From: Bdellovibrionales bacterium | Lineage (GTDB): Bacteria; Bdellovibrionota_G; JALEGL01; JAGRAY01 | Direction: 5' to 3' | DNA length: 12,185 nt | NCBI GenBank assembly: GCA_020434375.1 | Contig: JAGRAY010000037.1 | Span: forward strand, 1-12,185 | Shown here: positions 6,364 through 12,185 of the stretch, one piece after another | Numbering within the stretch: position 1 is the stretch's first letter | Layout of the letters: each line of letters starts with the position of its first letter | Translations under genes and position numbers: made by a program | The notes under the pieces: model-generated | Database searches by the model: none | Seen by the model: only the letters and a program-made list of their open reading frames with translations | What the model was told of the DNA's origin: nothing

Positions 6364-6369
6364 AAAAGT

Positions 6370-6654
6370 ATGAAAAACACAGCTGTATTGAAGCCAGATA
6401 AACAAGGTAGAATCTCACTACCCGAGCCTCTTAAAAGCTCTCAGCTCGTCCAATATGAGCTCAATCCGGATGGAAGCATCCTAATTTATCCCGTACGAAC
6501 TGTTCGAGAGTATCCTGATATGTCAGATCTTCCAGAATCCTCAGACCTTACCGATTCCATAAAGGCATCTTTACATAAGTCTTTAAGCTCTACTCAGCAA
6601 GGTGTTTTTGCACGTTCTTCTTTCGAAGCACTAAAGGCTAAAAAGAAAAAGTAA
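6370..6654 (+). CDS. AbrB-like antitoxin of a type II pair
   Basis: The protein is 94 residues. The first 42 residues contain LKPDKQGRISLPEPLKSSQL, then YELNPDGSILIYPV, the pattern of the SpoVT/AbrB swapped-hairpin DNA-binding fold (DKxGRI...LP...). The remainder is polar and serine-rich and ends KAKKKK, a flexible tail that would bind and neutralise a toxin. It is three bases upstream of a RelE/HigB-like toxin, the usual antitoxin-first order. The promoter upstream gives a transcript starting at or near the ATG. Autoregulation by the DNA-binding domain is expected from the family. The AbrB assignment is by pattern only. Confidence 0.7.
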   Translation: MKNTAVLKPDKQGRISLPEPLKSSQLVQYELNPDGSILIYPVRTVREYPDMSDLPESSDLTDSIKASLHKSLSSTQQGVFARSSFEALKAKKKK

Positions 6655-6657
6655 ACA

Positions 6658-6993
6658 TTGTCTAAAACCGCTCCACCTTTTGAGCTGTATTTTGAAAATG
6701 AATATATCAACGCGTTTGATGGCCTGAGCCCCAGCGATCAGAAGCGTGTGGAAAGGGCCATTCAACTACTTGCACAAAATCCTCGATATCCTTCGCTCCA
6801 CGTTCACAAATACAAGGGAACTACTGGAAAATACCCAAACGTTGGCGGAGACTCGATCTTCATCGCATACGCAAGTCAAGGTAAAGGCGCCTTAAGAATT
6901 ATTTTTGAATTTGGTCCTGCGCCAGGACAAATAGCATTACACACATGTGGTCCACACGACAAAGCTGAGAGAAATTTTAAACCAAAGAAGTAA
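6658..6993 (+). CDS. RelE/HigB-like toxin, TTG start
   Basis: The protein is 111 residues, alpha/beta, with the look of RelE/ParE superfamily toxins: an N-terminal helix (SPSDQKRVERAIQLLAQNP), PSLHVHKYKGT, then strands ALRIIFEFGP and IALHTCGPHD with the C-terminal Arg80 and His100 usual in ribosome-dependent mRNA interferases. The frame has no ATG or other Met codon at all. TTG 6658 is the only sensible start, one codon after the antitoxin TAA (6652-6654), which is in the same frame. Translation is probably by termination and re-initiation, keeping toxin output low. The alternative is a rare read-through fusion. The mRNA-cleaving activity is inferred from the family. Confidence 0.78.
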   Translation: MSKTAPPFELYFENEYINAFDGLSPSDQKRVERAIQLLAQNPRYPSLHVHKYKGTTGKYPNVGGDSIFIAYASQGKGALRIIFEFGPAPGQIALHTCGPHDKAERNFKPKK

Positions 6994-7050
6994 CAATGGG
7001 CTCAAATGAGTACTTTTACTAAAGCTCACAAAACTCAGTGTGATTTACAA

Positions 7051-9111
7051 CTAACGTATCAAATGAATGATGCCTCTTGACTCTTTCTGGTCACAGCCCT
7101 CGATTCCGTAAACAATATGGTACAAATATTTACCTTTCGGCAAAGACCTATTTCTTTCGGTTCCATCCCACCCGATCAAAGTTTCGATCGTTTTATCCAC
7201 TTCTTTATAAATGACCTGACCCCAAGGATTGACAATTGAGAATAAATATATTTTTAGATCGCTCCTTTGATCATTATACACTTTAAACACATCATTTTTT
7301 CCATCGCCATTGGGGCTAAATGCATTGGGCACATAGATGGGTGCTGAAAGTTTCTCCGGAAGTTCGACTTCTTTCTCAAACACACAATTTTCATACGACA
7401 CCGAAAAACGTTTAAAATTACCCAAATCAGAAGTATCCACATTCTCTTCAATAGGTTCGATTACATATTCTCCGTGAGAATCTCTGAGGTTTAAAACAAT
7501 GGGTGCGTTACTGCATTCTTGTGGAAGACTGATTTCAAAAGTATGAAGGTCTTGCGGAATAGTGATAGAGGAACACCTCCGACATCCGAACTCGTCTGTT
7601 GCACAAAGTGTATAGGTTTCATCGGGAGCTAAACCCGTAAATGTACTTGAGTCCGATATTTGCCACTCTCCGCTCTGCCAAATTTGCCAAGAATATTCTA
7701 CATCTCCCATCGGATTCACTATATTCAGAGTAACACTGCCTCCATCTTCACATTTGGCCGCTTGAACTTCCTGAGATTCAATTTCTAGAGGAGAAAATTC
7801 TAAGTCTAATTCATCTGTAGCAGTACATCCTGTACTCTCAAACTCTACTTTCAATTTATAAACTCCCGGTGGATCAAAGTGACCATGAGGATCTACGTCT
7901 GTCGCAAGCAAGGTCTCTCTTGTCGTGGTTGCACCTCCCGGCAAGGTCCATTGAATACTGGGATTGGACCATGGGTATAAAGCCTCCAATTTATCCTTCG
8001 GTGGACTGGGTTCGAGATAAGATATGCCATCAGAGCAAAAACTCCCCGTTCGACCGATCTTTGGCTCAGGAGAGGGTTGAAGGTCAATGCTGCTTTGCGC
8101 TCTACAAGAGTTTACATCTTGAACCTTTACTGTGTACACACCAAAATCTTGGGGCTCGCTAAAGGAAATATTTCTGACCCACTCGTACTCGTTGGGTTCT
8201 TGAGGTAACTCTTGGCCATTCTTGTACCATCTAAAGATTCTGGCTTCGTTTCCCAGTCCATAGTCTAAGCCTGGAGTGTCCCAGGCATTTAGTGAAGCAT
8301 GGCCTCCCAAGCACAAAAATCGCTTGTTTTCCAATGTGACACTAGGCCGCTGGGTTCCCTCGGGGTTTTCAATCTCGAACGATTGATCAAGTTGATTGGT
8401 ACATCCAGGATACCTGGCTGAAACTTGGTACGAACCATTTTCTTGCGCGACAAATCGAAAATCTGAAAAGGTATTTCCATTTGGATCTGTCCAGGTGACC
8501 GTATTGGGTGATCCACAAAGATTCAAGCGCGTACCGCAAGAAATCTCCTCTTGAAGAATATTGAGTGTCAAAGGACAATTAGCATTTTCCGGACAAGCCA
8601 ATTGATAATTCCGAAGAGCGGGAAACTCAAAACCACGCTCAAAAATGAACTCAATGCTGCGACACTCTGTCGAAGGCTCCATAATCACTTCAATCAACAA
8701 CACTCCTGCACGATCAAAACCCGAAAGCCCTTCAATTTGAAACTCGTCAGGGATATCGAATATTGGCTCAAATTGAGCCAAGCTCTCTGTAATGGTCCAT
8801 TTAGCTGGCCCTCGAATACAATCCACTCCGGGAAAAGTGTTGCAACCTGCTCCGATGGTTTTAAAATCCCTCAACTGTCCATTGAGTTTGATCGACAGTT
8901 TGTCTGCAAAATGACTGAAAAAAGACAAGCGCACCGTCTGAGTATCTTGGGAGGGAAGAAACTGATAAATTCTGGATTCTGTATTTTGAATCTGCGAGGG
9001 TGTATCAAAATTGTAATTTTGATACGGAATTCCACATTCCAAATTCATAAGTTGAGCCGACACCGCCTGAGCCAGAAACATCAAGCCTATGAGTAGTATT
9101 CTTTTTGACAT
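7051..9111 (-). CDS. Secreted multidomain protein with T9SS type B sorting domain
   Basis: The protein is 686 residues. A type I signal peptide (about 1-19, ending VSA) precedes a long extracellular part with an even scatter of cysteines. Ig- or PKD-like beta-sandwich units can be seen: around 206-242 (WTDPNGNTF...GSYQVSARYPGC), 290-345 (RWYKNGQ...GVYTVKVQDVNSC), about 385-435 (IQWTLPGGATTT...GVYKLKVEF) and 475-525 (WQISDSSTFTGL...YTLCATDEFGC, SprB-repeat-like). The end, from about residue 590, is a classical gliding-motility C-terminal domain: YVPNAFSPNGDGKNDVF, NPWGQVIY, GWDGT and LPKGKYLYHI. This signal sends proteins through the type IX system to the cell surface. The function is adhesion or surface display by inference. 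No Shine-Dalgarno site precedes the ATG, unlike most genes here. Confidence 0.92.
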   Translation of the reverse strand: MSKRILLIGLMFLAQAVSAQLMNLECGIPYQNYNFDTPSQIQNTESRIYQFLPSQDTQTVRLSFFSHFADKLSIKLNGQLRDFKTIGAGCNTFPGVDCIRGPAKWTITESLAQFEPIFDIPDEFQIEGLSGFDRAGVLLIEVIMEPSTECRSIEFIFERGFEFPALRNYQLACPENANCPLTLNILQEEISCGTRLNLCGSPNTVTWTDPNGNTFSDFRFVAQENGSYQVSARYPGCTNQLDQSFEIENPEGTQRPSVTLENKRFLCLGGHASLNAWDTPGLDYGLGNEARIFRWYKNGQELPQEPNEYEWVRNISFSEPQDFGVYTVKVQDVNSCRAQSSIDLQPSPEPKIGRTGSFCSDGISYLEPSPPKDKLEALYPWSNPSIQWTLPGGATTTRETLLATDVDPHGHFDPPGVYKLKVEFESTGCTATDELDLEFSPLEIESQEVQAAKCEDGGSVTLNIVNPMGDVEYSWQIWQSGEWQISDSSTFTGLAPDETYTLCATDEFGCRRCSSITIPQDLHTFEISLPQECSNAPIVLNLRDSHGEYVIEPIEENVDTSDLGNFKRFSVSYENCVFEKEVELPEKLSAPIYVPNAFSPNGDGKNDVFKVYNDQRSDLKIYLFSIVNPWGQVIYKEVDKTIETLIGWDGTERNRSLPKGKYLYHIVYGIEGCDQKESRGIIHLIR

Positions 9112-9145
9112 AGCGGTACGCGATTTATACTATCTTCGAAAACGC

Positions 9146-9165
9146 TTCAAGATGGAAATCTTGAA
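9146..9165. repeat. 8-4-8 palindrome upstream of the T9SS cargo gene
   Basis: TTCAAGAT-GGAA-ATCTTGAA is an exact inverted repeat 35 bases upstream of the T9SS cargo ATG on its 5' side. On the minus strand, TATAAA (9124-9129) lies between it and the ATG. It could be an operator over a promoter or a leader hairpin. Confidence 0.45.
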
Positions 9166-9222
9166 CCTATATATTGCGCATGGGTTTCCTTCGACAAATG
9201 TCTGAATTTTATTAGTTTACAG

Positions 9223-9240
9223 TGTTTACTTTTGTAAACA
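9223..9240. promoter_or_regulatory. GTTTAC/GTAAAC palindrome, candidate operator
   Basis: TGTTTAC-TTTT-GTAAACA is a perfect 7-4-7 inverted repeat. A further GTTTAC precedes it (9215-9220), and a similar TTTGTAAAACAG occurs near 9271-9282. Such clustered half-sites suggest a regulator binding region of the T9SS cargo gene, which is the only gene reading from here. The protein that binds is unknown. Confidence 0.35.
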
Positions 9241-9309
9241 GCTTTTCTAGAACAAAAATTTGTGGATCTTTGTAAAACAGGTCGGATGATATGAATGGTA
9301 ATTGTTTAG

Positions 9310-9399
9310 CGGGGACGGAGGTCGAAAAAACTCTAAATGTTTTAGCCTCTGCGTACGCTAAGTAGCTGATTTAACCTAAAACGGAGACCTCCGTCCCCG
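9310..9399. repeat. 90-bp inverted-repeat element (REP/MITE-like)
   Basis: Exact 14-base arms CGGGGACGGAGGTC (9310-9323) and its complement (9386-9399) enclose 62 bases. Inside are nested GTTTTAG and CTAAAAC arms. The right arm also contains the small palindrome ACGGAG-AC-CTCCGT (9381-9394), as in REP units. There is no transposase in the element or window. G-rich GGGGACGGAGG arms are of the type carried by IS200/IS605-like RAYT transposase repeats, so a non-autonomous mobile repeat is plausible. It forms the last seven codons of the adjacent membrane-protein gene. Confidence 0.6.
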
Positions 9400-9744
9400 T
9401 TCTCCAGATATTTCTTTCACGACGGCATCGACCCGCAAAAGCTTGATCCACATTCGCTCTGAGTTTAGAAAAAAATATCCAACAATAGAAAGTACTATGG
9501 TCAATACGCCCATAGATAAAACAATTAGCCCTCGTGCCTCCATTGATATCGGAGTGATCATCACAATCCCAAACGTCGTCAGAACAATCCCATTGATAAA
9601 AAGAGAGATAAAAAAGACGATCCCAAAAACAAACTTAGCCGTTTTATAAAAATGAGATGCTGCTTCTAAGTAAGTTTTAACAACAAGGTATCTCAGCTGG
9701 CCTATCCTGTACGATAATACCCAGCTGAAGATAGCTTTTATCAT
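9376..9744 (-). CDS. Two-TM small membrane protein, 3' end altered by a repeat
   Basis: The protein is 122 residues. A polar N-terminal segment (1-35) and two hydrophobic segments (about 36-64 and 70-92, the second including a glycine) are followed by a short charged tail. It resembles the phage-holin/YqjE-like helpers found beside DUF883/ElaB-type proteins. That link is context-based. Its ATG overlaps the stop of the upstream DUF883-like gene (ATGA), so they are co-translated. The last residues (RGRRSPF and stop) are encoded by the inverted-repeat element 9310-9399, so the original C-terminus was probably different. The role may be in envelope stress; I do not know the function. Confidence 0.72.
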   Translation of the reverse strand: MIKAIFSWVLSYRIGQLRYLVVKTYLEAASHFYKTAKFVFGIVFFISLFINGIVLTTFGIVMITPISMEARGLIVLSMGVLTIVLSIVGYFFLNSERMWIKLLRVDAVVKEISGERGRRSPF

Positions 9745-10031
9745 TTCCTTCTAGCCAAGAAATAACCTAGAATCAAACCCGAGACACCAACACCTGCAAT
9801 ATAACTCCAGGGTCGTGAATTGACATGGCGATTCAAGGCTTTAGAGGCTTCTTTGCCTCTTACAGTTATTTCTTTTTTTGCTTCTTCTGCTAATGTCGAC
9901 AACTGCCCGGCAGAATCTGTAATTGCATTCATAACATTTGGTCCAATTGTTTCTTTTGCTACCGACAATGCATCGTTAAAGCTGTGGATAGAATCGGCTT
10001 TTCCATCACTTTTATTCATGTTTTTTTCCAT
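9741..10031 (-). CDS. DUF883/ElaB/YqjD-like tail-anchored protein
   Basis: The protein is 96 residues. The N-terminal half is a polar amphipathic helix (SFNDALSVAKETIGPNV, then SAGQLSTLAEEAKKEI). The end has the DUF883 signature of a proline-tryptophan followed by a glycine-rich tail anchor: NSRPWSYIAGVGVSGLILGYFLARRK. Relatives ElaB, YqjD and YgaM of E. coli are stationary-phase inner-membrane proteins that bind ribosomes. AAGGGAA lies about ten bases ahead of the ATG at 10031; an internal ATG four codons later is the alternative start. It leads the operon with the two-TM gene. TATAAT (10072-10077, minus strand) is a possible -10. Confidence 0.82.
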   Translation of the reverse strand: MEKNMNKSDGKADSIHSFNDALSVAKETIGPNVMNAITDSAGQLSTLAEEAKKEITVRGKEASKALNRHVNSRPWSYIAGVGVSGLILGYFLARRK

Positions 10032-10071
10032 TTTAGAATTCCCTTCGATAAAAAGTTTAGTTTAGGATTTG

Positions 10072-10077
10072 ATTATA
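10072..10077 (-). promoter_or_regulatory. Candidate -10 of the DUF883-like operon
   Basis: TATAAT on the minus strand, with a weak TTCGCA 16 bases upstream, would start transcription about 35 bases before the ATG and include the AAGGGAA ribosome site. The -35 is poor. Confidence 0.3.
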
Positions 10078-10271
10078 AACATGAGTGAGTGGTTGCGAAC
10101 CTACAATTAGTTAGGCCGAATGACATTAAATCTTGGTTGCCGTCTCGAGTTCATCATTTTCGTTTGTATGTCTTTATGTTTGGTGTCACCTGGCGGCTTT
10201 CCTTTAGATGATTCCTTCGAATATCATTTCGTTTATTGCAAAATAGTAGGACTATTGTTTTGGGTCGTGGC

Positions 10272-10306
10272 ATGCTGCCAAGCAAATCTTGGCAGCATTT
10301 TACTTT
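10272..10306 (+). terminator. Rho-independent-like terminator reading plus
   Basis: ATGCTGCCAAG (10272-10282) pairs perfectly with CTTGGCAGCAT (10288-10298) around CAAAT, and TTTACTTT follows on the plus strand. On the minus strand the stem is followed by GCCACG, with no T-run. It therefore points along plus although both neighbouring operons are minus. Confidence 0.6.
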
Positions 10307-10358
10307 AGGGCCAGGCTAGTGACCATTCGTGTTTTCACCTTTATGCCTTTTATTTATT

Positions 10359-10880
10359 TTACCAATTGAACACCGCAGAAATGTTTGCAAAATCTAAAAC
10401 CGTGGCATTTTCCTTAAAGTAATAAGCAACATCAAAGCTATACTTGAGACCAAGCCCCGCAATACCAGCATTCCACATCAGTCCCAATCCACCGCGTGCA
10501 CCATAGTCATTTCCATTATTTAAAAGAATAGGCGCATCCGCTCGAATATAAGGTTCAAATGTTTTGCCGGGAATTGGGTAAAAGCCAAAACCAGGTGCAA
10601 TATAGATGGGATTCTTGGTGAAACCCTTGTCTTCTACTCCGATGATACCCTGTGCTCCAAACGTCACATAAGGTGATGCATAAACATCTGCACTCACGCC
10701 GAAGAGGGTCGCACTGCGCCCGCTAGGTGAGTCTACGCGATAGGGCAGCACAAGACCAGCTCCGAGCTGAATACTCCTTTGGGACATATCGTGACCATGC
10801 ACATCGGTCGTATCGTTATTAGACTGTGCAAATGCCAAGACACTTGCACAAAGAATGGTTAATGTAGTTATTTTTTTCAT
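10359..10880 (-). CDS. Outer-membrane beta-barrel protein
   Basis: The protein is 173 residues with a signal peptide (about 1-18, AFA then QS), followed by a His-rich linker (DVHGHD) and alternating strands: SIQLGAGLVLPY, TLFGVSADVYASPYVTFGAQG, YIAPGFGFYP, FEPYIRADAP, NDYGARGGLGLMW and a final strand ending in the aromatic pair FNW typical of outer-membrane proteins. A small eight-strand barrel (OmpW/OmpA-N class) fits the size. The exact family is not resolved. GAAGGGAAA precedes the ATG. It lies 39 bases downstream of the triple-BON lipoprotein in the same direction, so one transcript is likely. Confidence 0.82.
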   Translation of the reverse strand: MKKITTLTILCASVLAFAQSNNDTTDVHGHDMSQRSIQLGAGLVLPYRVDSPSGRSATLFGVSADVYASPYVTFGAQGIIGVEDKGFTKNPIYIAPGFGFYPIPGKTFEPYIRADAPILLNNGNDYGARGGLGLMWNAGIAGLGLKYSFDVAYYFKENATVLDFANISAVFNW

Positions 10881-10919
10881 ATTTTTTTCCCTTCAAATTA
10901 TTATTTTGATGAAGATGAC

Positions 10920-11705
10920 TTAGTTTCTTTTGGGATTTCCAACCGTCATCTGATTTTTGACATTCTTGACGCCATAAACATCATAGCTAAGTTTAGAAAC
11001 CAGCTGCTTTTCTGCCTTATTTTTAGCTATACCGTGCAACGTGACCACACCATTAGTTGTCTTGACTTTGGTATTCACAGCGCTTGTTGAGCGATGGGAA
11101 AACAATGCCACTTTCACCTGGCCCGTAATAGAAGCGTCGTCTATTTTTTCATCTTTTGATCGATAGACAGCTTTCTTGTTTTTGGTGTGCGCCTTTTCGA
11201 CGGTCATTTCATTTCTGATTTCTTTCGCTCCGTCGACATCTTTGGCATACTCACTCGTCAGATCTTTTTGAGCCTGACTCATAGCTTCTCCTTTGAGAGT
11301 TACAACACCATTGTTGGTGCTCACCTGTGTGTCTCGAGCCCTTACTTGTCGATGAAACATAAGATTCGTCTTCACTTTCGTCGTGATCCAAGCATCTGAA
11401 AGCTCAGTTGGACGTTCTCCTACGACCTTTAATTGATCATCGACGCTACGTACTTTTGGAAGACTCATGATCGTTTCCTTAGCCAACGACTTATGAGACT
11501 CTTCAGATACAGTTCCCGTTAAAGTAACTTTACCTTCCTTAGATTCAATGTGAATATCGTCATCACTGAGATAATTTCTAAATACATATGATTCTTTAGC
11601 AGATGTTTTGATATGATCATCTGTGACCGTCGCATTTAAATCCGAACAGTTTGACAAGACACTAAAAACACCTACTGCCAGTAATATGGAATATACATTT
11701 TTCAT
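10920..11705 (-). CDS. Triple-BON-domain lipoprotein (OsmY-like)
   Basis: The protein is 261 residues. A lipoprotein signal with lipobox LSNC puts the lipidated cysteine at residue 20. Three BON domains follow (about 29-95, 104-170, 190-256), each with the pattern strand-helix-strand and the turn GKVTLTG, GVVTLKG or GVVTLHG, and a helix followed by V(R/K)xVxNQMTV-like strands. BON proteins such as OsmY and YraP (DolP) bind membranes and protect the periplasm under osmotic or envelope stress. AAAGGAGAA lies nine bases ahead of the ATG. It heads the unit with the barrel protein, so both are likely stress-induced envelope components. Confidence 0.93.
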   Translation of the reverse strand: MKNVYSILLAVGVFSVLSNCSDLNATVTDDHIKTSAKESYVFRNYLSDDDIHIESKEGKVTLTGTVSEESHKSLAKETIMSLPKVRSVDDQLKVVGERPTELSDAWITTKVKTNLMFHRQVRARDTQVSTNNGVVTLKGEAMSQAQKDLTSEYAKDVDGAKEIRNEMTVEKAHTKNKKAVYRSKDEKIDDASITGQVKVALFSHRSTSAVNTKVKTTNGVVTLHGIAKNKAEKQLVSKLSYDVYGVKNVKNQMTVGNPKRN

Positions 11706-11788
11706 TTGTCATTTCTCCTTTGTTTGTTTTTGAACATCAATTTTCATCAGTTCAAGACCTGCAAGATAGTCTCCACTAAGTCACTTCA

Positions 11789-11808
11789 CACCTACATTCG
11801 GATAGGTG
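11789..11808. repeat. Small inverted repeat between divergent genes
   Basis: CACCTA (11789-11794) and TAGGTG (11803-11808) are separated by eight bases. It sits between the BON lipoprotein start and the Lmo0937-like gene and may be an operator or a leader hairpin. The evidence is the symmetry only. Confidence 0.3.
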
Positions 11809-11854
11809 CTAAACCGGATATTTCAAAATAGATTGCCACCAGAAGGAGATATTT

Positions 11855-12004
11855 ATGTTATGGACGATTTTTACAGTTTTATTGGTGCTTTGGGCTTTAG
11901 GCATGACCACATCTTATACAATGGGAGGATTCATCCACCTATTGCTTGTGTTTGCCGTTGTGACCGTACTGATTCGTGTCATTCAGGGTAGACGAGTGAT
12001 CTGA
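11855..12004 (+). CDS. Lmo0937-family small membrane protein
   Basis: The gene encodes 49 residues, two hydrophobic stretches in order. The N-terminus is MLWTIFTVLLVLWALGMTTS, then YTMGGFIHLLLVFAVVTVLI, and a basic end (RVIQGRR). This matches the widespread lmo0937-family pattern MLWTIF...LW.LG..TSYT.GGFIHLLL...IR.IQGRR over the whole length. Function is unknown and members are often near stress genes. The ribosome site AGAAGGAGA lies five bases ahead of the ATG and is among the strongest in the window. It is divergent from the BON lipoprotein. A hairpin follows the stop. Confidence 0.85.
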   Translation: MLWTIFTVLLVLWALGMTTSYTMGGFIHLLLVFAVVTVLIRVIQGRRVI

Positions 12005-12026
12005 TCAACCTACCCATCGATTGAGA

Positions 12027-12054
12027 TCATTAAACATTCAAATACGTTTAATGA
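12027..12054. repeat. Hairpin downstream of the Lmo0937-like gene
   Basis: TCATTAAAC (12027-12035) and GTTTAATGA (12046-12054) form a nine-base-pair stem with a ten-base loop. No T-run follows, so terminator function is doubtful. Confidence 0.35.
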
Positions 12055-12108
12055 CGGTGCCTTGCTGGCTCTCTATAGTAAATTAAATATAGGTTGAAAC
12101 ACCAAAGC

Positions 12109-12178
12109 AAATTTTGGAAGTTGCCTACTGGCTCCGTCGCTACACTCCAAGTCGCCATACGTCAATCTTCCAAAATTT
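12109..12178. repeat. 12-bp inverted repeats around a 46-base middle
   Basis: AAATTTTGGAAG (12109-12120) and CTTCCAAAATTT (12167-12178) are exact inverted copies. Three further pairs (TTG with CAA, one bulged T) extend the stem to 15. The middle is G+C-richer (CTACTGGCTCCGTCGC, CCAAGTCGCC) than its surroundings. It may be a MITE-like or REP-like unit; it lies close to the window edge and its full extent is unknown. Confidence 0.45.
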
Positions 12179-12185
12179 AAGCAGT

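Larger units (their letters stand above)
5913..6369. other. 457-bp stretch without a convincing gene
   Basis: Between ClC and the antitoxin there is no strong gene. It holds an 8-base direct repeat CTTAGATC (6093-6100, 6108-6115), a hairpin (6112-6135), a string CAGCTCCACCA (6135-6145) resembling the end of tmRNA genes, a small hairpin CGGGC-AAA-GCCCG near 6189-6201, and a 50-codon orphan frame (6150-6302). No ClC terminator with a T-run is visible. The mixture suggests the remains of inserted or decayed DNA. Confidence 0.5.
10032..10358. other. 327-bp gap between two minus-strand operons
   Basis: The stretch holds the presumed promoter of the DUF883-like operon at its left, and a perfect hairpin with a T-rich tail on the plus strand (10272-10306). 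No convincing protein gene is seen. A plus-strand frame from 10120 to 10308 (62 codons) runs through the hairpin, has no ribosome site and no recognisable pattern. A small RNA ending at the plus-strand terminator is possible. Confidence 0.5.

Noticed and set aside
7869..8162. Plus-strand frames antisense to the T9SS cargo gene (also 8551-9096)
   Set aside because: They are shadows of the long minus-strand gene and show no domain pattern.
9310..9399. Terminator for the two-TM gene
   Set aside because: The stem loop is 62 bases and no T-run follows on the minus strand; a mobile-type repeat explains it better.
10120..10308. Plus-strand 62-codon frame
   Set aside because: No ribosome site, no recognisable pattern, and it reads through a terminator hairpin.
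1..12185. CRISPR array, rRNA, tRNA, phage structural genes
   Set aside because: No regularly spaced repeats, conserved RNA gene sequences or phage genes were seen on either strand.

Overview
The window is moderately A+T-rich bacterial DNA, densely packed with genes on both strands. It holds no rRNA, tRNA or CRISPR array that I can see. Taxonomic signals conflict. The large secreted protein at 7051-9111 ends in a type B T9SS sorting domain (gliding-motility C-terminal domain), which points to Bacteroidota or a relative in the FCB group. Many other genes have strong Shine-Dalgarno sequences (AAGGAG, AGAAGGAGA), which classical Bacteroidota mostly lack. I therefore leave the host open: an FCB-type or other Gram-negative bacterium (outer membrane proteins, lipoprotein, c-type cytochrome).

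Region 1 (1-3497) is a nitric-oxide response island. On the minus strand, an NnrS-family membrane protein abuts a cupin-like gene cut by the window edge. On the plus strand, a start-less membrane-protein reading frame overlaps a membrane-anchored class II cytochrome c (cytochrome c' type) by ATGA. A convergent NsrR-like Rrf2 regulator follows, then a divergent group III truncated haemoglobin and a DUF1971 (YeaR-type) protein. Between the regulator and the globin lies a 35-bp palindrome, 15-bp arms around a 5-bp centre. Its geometry matches NsrR operators, and it covers plausible promoters in both directions. The genes together suggest sensing (NsrR), binding (globin, cytochrome c') and tolerance of NO (NnrS, DUF1971).

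Region 2 (3558-5912) is a two-gene operon: a MarR-type regulator overlapping by ATGA a ClC chloride transporter with C-terminal CBS domains. An imperfect palindrome lies upstream.

Region 3 (5913-6993) starts with a 457-bp stretch of uncertain nature (hairpin, direct repeats, a 50-codon orphan frame). A toxin-antitoxin pair follows: an AbrB-like antitoxin and a RelE/HigB-like toxin. The toxin frame continues in register right after the antitoxin stop and can start only at TTG.

Region 4 (7051-9400) is the T9SS-secreted multidomain protein, upstream palindromes, and a roughly 90-bp inverted-repeat element (CGGGGACGGAGGTC arms). This element has apparently invaded the 3' end of the next gene and supplies its last codons and stop.

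Region 5 (9376-12185) looks like an envelope or stress-protein set: a two-TM membrane protein coupled to a DUF883/YqjD-like tail-anchored protein, an outer membrane beta-barrel protein behind a triple-BON lipoprotein, and a 49-residue Lmo0937-family membrane peptide. The window ends in another inverted repeat.
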